Shown: positions 50,656 through 64,000 of the stretch, piece after piece | Position numbering within the stretch: position 1 is the first letter of the stretch | How the letters are laid out: every line of letters starts with the position of its first letter | Assembly (NCBI RefSeq): GCF_027596085.1 | Contig: NC_072472.1 | Coordinates: forward strand, 6,572,745-6,636,744 | DNA: 64,000 nt | Direction: 5' to 3' | Origin: Anoplopoma fimbria | Taxonomy: Eukaryota > Chordata > Actinopteri > Perciformes > Anoplopomatidae | Notes under the pieces: model-generated | What the model was told of the DNA's origin: nothing | The model's input: only the letters and a program-made list of their open reading frames with translations | The model's database searches: none | Translations under genes and position numbers: made by a program

Positions 50656-53600
50656 TGATTTGCTGCCTGGTGTAGCCTCAACGGGAGTTCACATGACGAA
50701 GCTGGCGATGGAAAGTAGCAGGGACAATTTTATTTAAATTTGACCATTTCATGCCCCCCCCCCAAAAAAAAAAGGATCTCAAATTGAAGAGTCTTCAATG
50801 TTTGCCTGAGAATACTCTTCATTCCTCAGAGAAAGTGTTTATACAGTTTATACCGCTAAAGCTGTCTGGTAGGTTATTCAGCTGCTCCATAAGGACACAG
50901 GTCGGACTCTCCAGACAAGCACTCAGTCTCGCCCTGGTGGTCTTGAATGCAGAGAAAAGCACTACGTTGGCTCCGGTGTGTGTGCTGTGCTCTGTGGTCA
51001 TTATTTATAAACTGCTCTGTGACGCACAAATGATGACGGGGAAACAAAGAAAAGTCTACGATGGGACGCTTGAAACAACGGGACACTTTCCATGACGCTT
51101 ACTCCAATACATGTTCTTGCCAACACGTGTTTTTTCGCGCTCTGTCTTCAAGCTTAATATTGTCTGTGTGTTATCTGCCAATGCCTTAGCGTGTATTTCT
51201 TTGGAGATATTTTTAAGGAATGGTTTGGCGCCTGCGAGAGCCAAGTGTCCCTACTAATGCCTTTTTACAGTCGCCCAGACGAGCAGTGTTTCATTCCAGT
51301 GTAATTATGACCTGTTAGATCTCAACCATTGACGTGTTAAAACAACTGCTATATATAAATATATAAGAAAAAGAAGTTATGAAATAAGCTTTGTACTGGC
51401 CTCTTTTTTTTTTATTGTTTATTGGTCCAACATGAAAGCAACATTGGAAATTTAGATCTTTGACTCTAGGCCTCTATGGAATTATTTTTGATGACATAAT
51501 TAGGGCTTTTTAATCATATAAAGCTTTAAATTTGTTTAATTAAATGAAATCACAATTCAGCATTCCAGGAAGATTGTGTTACCTCTCAAGTGTTTTAAAA
51601 CATCTAAAAAATTGATAAGGAATCAATGTTTTCTCAACCACAACAACCCTGACAAGCCCTTGCCAAAGTGCCAAATGTTAATTAGCATGACTTGAAAAGT
51701 TGTTGCTGAATGCTATTAAAACCCATTATTGTTTTTTTTTCAAAAGGACGAGATTAAATATCCTTTAATTTAAGCCGTGTTCATGTTTTACTGTCCAGCA
51801 CAGTTTTAAAAATACCTATTTAGTGTAGAATATGCACAGAAAACCAAAGAAATATGTTTCAGCTTTTCAGAAAGACCTATTAGCAGCACAAATGCTAATT
51901 AGCTTCACAGGATAACTTTGGGGAAAAACAATAATGACTGTTTGGTTAGCAGTTTGGTTAGCAGTTCAACAAAGTACTAGAAATAAACCCCGTAAATATT
52001 TAGCTATTTCTCCTGGCTGAATAAAAATTGCTTGTCAAGTGCATAATAAGTATCTAACGCTAGCTTTTTTTAAGGCTCTTTGGAGGTTTTACAAACATAA
52101 TCCCTCCTTGGATAACAAAATCATAATACAAAGACTAATAATTGACCATATATTTGCAGTTTTAAGTGTTTTACAGTCTCTTTTATGATGGTAGTCTATG
52201 AGCGATATGCGTTTTGGTCTGCAGGGGGTTTTCTTTCTCAGTTTTCTGGGACAAACTACCAGCCTGAGTGGCATTACTGTATCCAACTCTCCAAATACAT
52301 CCATGAATTAGCTAGCTAGGTAGCAAACGAGTAAAATAGGCCTTTCCCATTTAGCTGCCTCAGTTGCAGGTTCTTGTGCATGTTGGCTCACTGCCTTGAC
52401 TTACTGGGGCAACTTGAACAGAACAGCCATCGTTAATGTTATTAGTAACACCTGTGCTGTTCCTACTGGGATAAATCAGAATGATCTGCGGTGAAAAAGA
52501 ACAGAACAAATCTGAGATGTGAGTGGTAATCTCTCTTTATTATCCGATGATCAAACAGCAACAGGAATTGGAGATGCCCTGGTAAACTTTTTATTATTTG
52601 CACAATTTATTGGAGTTGCCATAGACATATCTTTTGGATTCAGTCATGAGAAATGGAGGGGAAGCCAGAGAAGAGGTCTAATCAGCTGAGATAAGTAGAA
52701 ACAGCTGTGTAGGTCAGCCACAGGTGAGTTAAAAAAAAAAAACTCAAAAGTTATACAATGTACCAGAGATAAAGTGGAAACAGACTCAGAAACTCTCAGG
52801 TGTCACTCCAATTAACATTTAAATCAAGTTTTGCAAAGAAAATAAATTTACAAGCCCGGCTGTACAAGAGTGTAAACATGTAGCAATACATTCACAGTAA
52901 ACACATGGCGCTGCAAAATAAACCTGTCCTTTAATAAATAATAAACCAGCCTTTATTTATAACAGCAGAAACGTTGTAAATGAGTTCTCCGGTGTAGATC
53001 AGCTTGTGCAGTCATCTGTTTAGAGTCAAGAAGTAAGTCATGTTTTTTTCTTTACTTTTGCATTTTTCTACATGTTTAAACTTTAAATACGACTTTAAAT
53101 ATGACTGATGTATTCTTTATTTTTACAGCAACTTGAAGGTCAACATCAAACAAAACAAAATAAAGAAGTGAGTTTCAGTTCACTAGTTCCCCCTTTCTTT
53201 TCAAAGTTGTTTTAAGAACAGACAGATTCCTTGATAAACCATTTTTATATTTCTACACTATTTTCCAATGCATAGTTTAAGTTTCCAGATGTATTGTTTT
53301 TATTCATTTTAATACAGGTTTCTGCATTCACTAAACAAATGTAAGGACCACAATGCAATTTAATCTTTTTCAAGGTCAAATAATGACCAATGAGGACAAT
53401 AAGGCCGACAATTCTTTATAATAAAGTTATTGACATGTATATCACTTTTTTTCCTGTACTTCCCAGCTGTATATAACTTAAATTTCTCATAATATAATGA
53501 ATCAATTCAATGTTGATGAGCAAGGCAAATTATGGATGTATTAACCAACAAAGAATAATACATTTTAAGCTGAAATCAACATTTATTATGAGACAATGGG

Positions 53601-53812
53601 ACTTTTGAATATTACATTTAAGACATGGATACTTTGTAAGGCCTTTTTTATGGATCTGAATTTAATGCTTTTGAAGACTTTGAAGGCTCTGTGATATGAC
53701 TTTGTTTCTTTGTATTCTAGTGGTGTAGCTCATCTGTGCTTTTGGGTCATGGTCATCATATCTGACATGCCAGAAAGTCCCTAAATGCAACACAAAGCAT
53801 GGTTTACATTTA

Positions 53813-53843
<31 letters not shown>

Positions 53844-55809
53844 CAGGTTATGATTTGCAGTACAAAGCACAAGTTTTGCTGATTTCAAGTGATTTTATTT
53901 GGTTTATTGTAACATCCCTTTTTGAGGCACAAGCTTTTATGTAAATGTTTGTTTTCTTTCAGAATGTGGATAAACGGAGTGAGATGATACTACAGAGAGG
54001 AGACGTTTGAAACCAGCAAAATCATCTGCAAGTGGATTATGAAAAATCGTCTGGAAACACAAACCTACAAAAAAGGTTTTCTCTACGCTACAGATTCAGC
54101 TCTGATGCATTAATGTGAAGGTTGGTGATGATTTGCAACACATTGTAGATTTTTACAAACAGCATATTGCGATTATTTTTCAATCAAATTCATAAAAAGC
54201 TCAGATATCATACACAAAGGCAAAACAAAGTGTTGATCAATCACTATAAAATCTTTCAGAGCTTTGAAACATCATTTTAACAAGCTTTTAATTTTAAAGA
54301 AGATATTTGTACTTTACACCCGTCTGTCTTAAACAACCCTGAATATAAAATATTGTGCATCATATATCAACACATGAAACGTCAACACGTCAAAGCAGCA
54401 ACATGGAGGAAACCGATATTGTGACAAATTTTATTTCCCCATGTCTTCATGGCAGCACAACTTAAAAAGGCAATAAATTAGAGTGTTTAAGTTAAATGCA
54501 GCTGTAAATATGTTTTTGAGGACATTGAGATGACAGTTTGAGCCACGTTACAACATTCACCCACAACGTTTCTTTTTCCTGTGTTGGCGAAATATGCAGT
54601 AATATATGCTCCACCACAGTGGAGGGGAACTTTGATCACCAGTGTTTCTTAAAAACCTTTCAGAGCTTTGAAGGAACATTTCACTGCCACAAGAGACTGA
54701 AAGAAACACATTTCCATATGTGTACTTTGCATTTTAAATGACAAAATAGATAATTTAGAGTTTAAATGTAGAAAAAGTAACTGTCCCGATCATTTTCTTT
54801 CACTGAGCTCAGGTCATGCAATTGAATTAGAGATGTTGGCATTATAGTCACCTTTTAAATCAGAATCATAGCTTATGCTGCAAAATATAAACAGAAACGT
54901 GTTGTCACTGCGGATGTATTTTAAGAACTGGATTCATCTCAAAATGCAGAATAGAATTGCACAGGATGTATTTTTGCAGTACCACCAATGACCACCAGCA
55001 GTGTGGTGGCGCCCTATCCAGCTCTCTTAATACATCCATAATGTCTCAGTAAACTTTGAAGAGCAAATGCTTTGGGAAGTTTTGAACACACACATTTCAA
55101 AACTAAGGCCTTTATAAGGATCATTGTTTTCAATTCATTCATGAGTTTTACCAGATTTGCTAAATAATAATACATTTTAAGTAGGTATGACTGTGAACAT
55201 AAAGTGTTTTGTTTTTTTTATAGCCTATTTGGCTTCACTTCAGTTGTGTGGGCTTCGATATAGATGAGCCAGACTAACAGACAAGTTTAAATACGTAAAC
55301 AAAAATGAACTGCTGTAAACAAACCATTCACCCTCCTGAAGCACTGCACTGCTTGCTAAAACAATAAAGTTTTCTCTGCCAGTCTGTGTTCAGTGGGTTC
55401 CCTCTTTTTTTTTAAACTTCGGATTGATAAACAACACAGCTTTTAGAGACGCGTTTACTTCCACGGTCCAGCTCAAGAAGCTACGGCCGAGAAGGGACAA
55501 AACTGGGGGGGAAAGTAGAAATGATGTTTGGTTTTTTTAAATCCCTCTCCCACACGGTAACAGTTGCAGCAGCAGTAGATCCTCTTCCATAAAGTCTTGA
55601 AGCCTTCAGTTCTTTATGGCACAAAAGAAATAAACATATCGAACAAGTTTTGAACTTGATTATTTTTTTTTCCTTCTTCTGTGATTTGGATTCCAGCTCC
55701 AGAGCCGAGTTATCCGACCACCCATTCATGCAGGCTATCCACGTTTCTTTTTTTTTACTCCAGCCGAGGGGAAGGTGACCACTTGTGTTTCCCTTCCTGT
55801 TGCTCGGCA
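50656..55809. other. Intergenic gap between convergent nsd1 and rab24
   Basis: AT-rich sequence with no supported exon. It holds a C9/A run near 50754 and a TTA microsatellite at 53812-53843. Part may be rab24 3'UTR: minus-strand AATAAA (TTTATT on +) occurs near 54430, 53890-53910 and 52536-52610, but I cannot choose among them. Confidence 0.5.
53812..53843. repeat. (TTA)n microsatellite
   Basis: About ten units in the nsd1-rab24 gap. Confidence 0.92.
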
Positions 55810-63073
<7,264 letters not shown>

Positions 63074-63196
63074 GGTAACTGGAGAGAGGAGGAAAAAGCC
63101 CAGGATGAGACCGCAGCAGAGCAAATAAGATGGTGGTGGGGGGGAGGTGTTAATGTACAAGGCTGCTGTATGTGTGCTGTGTGATGAAAAGTGGTA

Positions 63197-63278
63197 TTGT
63201 GGTATTACTACTTTCAGAGTACTTCTTGTCCTCGATGGGGACAAACACGACACAGACAAAACACCAGACACCCCCTGA
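63197..63278. repeat. 82-bp perfect direct repeat, copy 1 (rab24 intron 1)
   Basis: Identical base for base to 63573-63654, from ttgtggtatta to ccccctga. Confidence 0.97.
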
Positions 63279-63572
63279 TAAAAGTAGAGAATATAAAGTA
63301 GTGTAAAGCACAACATTAATAATAAATCAGTAAAAGTACATACAGTTCTTTCCACCACTGGATATTGATATGGATAAAGAGTTGTATGAGCTTTCTACTT
63401 GTCATATGACTAAAAAACACAGAATACACCTTGATGATTATGAATTAAATATTGTAATCAAATCATTGACTGATAAATATATTATTTAATGGTGTTTTTT
63501 TTCAGAGTATGTGTTTGTGTAGTTACTTTCACTTAAACAAGCAGGACTATCACTTGTAACACAACTTCTACT

Positions 63573-63654
63573 TTGTGGTATTACTACTTTCAGAGTACTT
63601 CTTGTCCTCGATGGGGACAAACACGACACAGACAAAACACCAGACACCCCCTGA
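63573..63654. repeat. 82-bp perfect direct repeat, copy 2
   Basis: Second copy, offset 376. The 294 bases between the copies include an 'agtact'-like repeat fragment. Confidence 0.97.
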
Positions 63655-63664
63655 GCTCACCCCC

Positions 63665-63666
63665 AC

Positions 63667-63706
<40 letters not shown>
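63665..63706. repeat. (AAC)n microsatellite beside rab24 exon 1
   Basis: About 14 units, ending a few bases from the rab24 non-coding exon donor. Confidence 0.95.
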
Positions 63707-63707
<1 letters not shown>

Positions 63708-63712
63708 CTCAC

Positions 63713-63900
63713 CTGGTATCTGAGCTGGTTCAACAGATCGTCCTTTGGCATGCCAGGCCGAACCGATCCGGGTCAGTCAAACCGGTTTAAGAGGACAAAC
63801 AGCTTGTCATCACCCCGGCTGCTGTTTTGGAGACTGAAGGCTGCAGCTAGCTGGTTGCTGTTGCGCAACGGGAGAAAATGACGAGCGGACCGCTGAGAGT
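63713..63900 (-). other. rab24: Probable non-coding exon 1 and promoter side of rab24
   Basis: On the minus strand a good donor (CCAG|GTGAGTG) ends at 63713, which pairs with the acceptor just before 63078. Upstream is a modestly CpG-rich stretch with GCGCAACGGG and TGACGAGCGG elements. The transcription start is not visible. Confidence 0.4.
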
Positions 63901-64000
63901 TGGGATATATATCGTCACATGAATATAAGTGAGCCGGTAAAACAGTGGCTATATTTGAGGATAATAAATGTTAGTTAATTGGTGGTGATCAGCTGGAGGG

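Noticed and set aside
63074..63358. Longer rab24 N-terminus in the open frame upstream of the ATG
   Set aside because: It has no Rab similarity and lies beyond a good acceptor at 63079-63080; it is intron.

Overview
This is a vertebrate nuclear window, most likely from a percomorph-type teleost. The evidence is compact spliced genes with introns of about 80 bp to 4 kb, very long GT/CA microsatellites, Tc1-type and hAT-type non-autonomous elements, and more than ten copies of the 'agtact...' dispersed repeat that is common in percomorph genomes. Two protein-coding genes can be reconstructed exon by exon. I see no bacterial or phage system, no CRISPR array and no tRNA or rRNA gene.

Bases 1-25,000 hold no exon I can support. 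They contain dispersed repeats, including a 1.6-kb inverted repeat at about 22.9-24.5 kb whose two arms each carry a Tc1-like MITE. They also contain long microsatellites, degenerate LINE reverse-transcriptase scraps, and several GC-richer patches with TAATTA-type cores (12.5-17.9 kb) that could be regulatory.

Bases 25,000-50,660 (+ strand) hold nsd1, a histone H3 lysine-36 methyltransferase. A GC/GGA-rich 5' region and a probable non-coding first exon (ending at 26,890) precede 23 coding exons (27,882-49,834). The domain order is PWWP1, a very large unstructured exon, three PHD-type zinc fingers, PWWP2, AWS, SET, post-SET, and a final PHD/C5HCH unit followed by an acidic tail. The splice phases are consistent across all exons except one: coding exon 22 (48,224-48,426) carries an apparent one-base excess, probably in an A6 run. 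As read, it stops the frame after the post-SET domain and removes the last zinc-finger unit. If that base is an error, the protein is 2,588 aa. The first coding intron appears to use a GC-AG splice pair.

Bases 50,660-55,800 are a gene-poor, AT-rich gap that may include rab24 3'UTR. Bases 55,810-63,713 (- strand) hold rab24, complete in eight coding exons (204 aa) plus a probable non-coding first exon. It keeps the atypical RAB24 features: Ser67 in the switch II DTAGS motif, TKSD in place of NKxD, and a CC-H-N-N C-terminus. nsd1 and rab24 converge tail to tail, which recalls the NSD1/RAB24 neighbourhood on human 5q35. The two genes are not expected to act in one pathway: one is a nuclear chromatin enzyme and the other a vesicle/autophagy GTPase.
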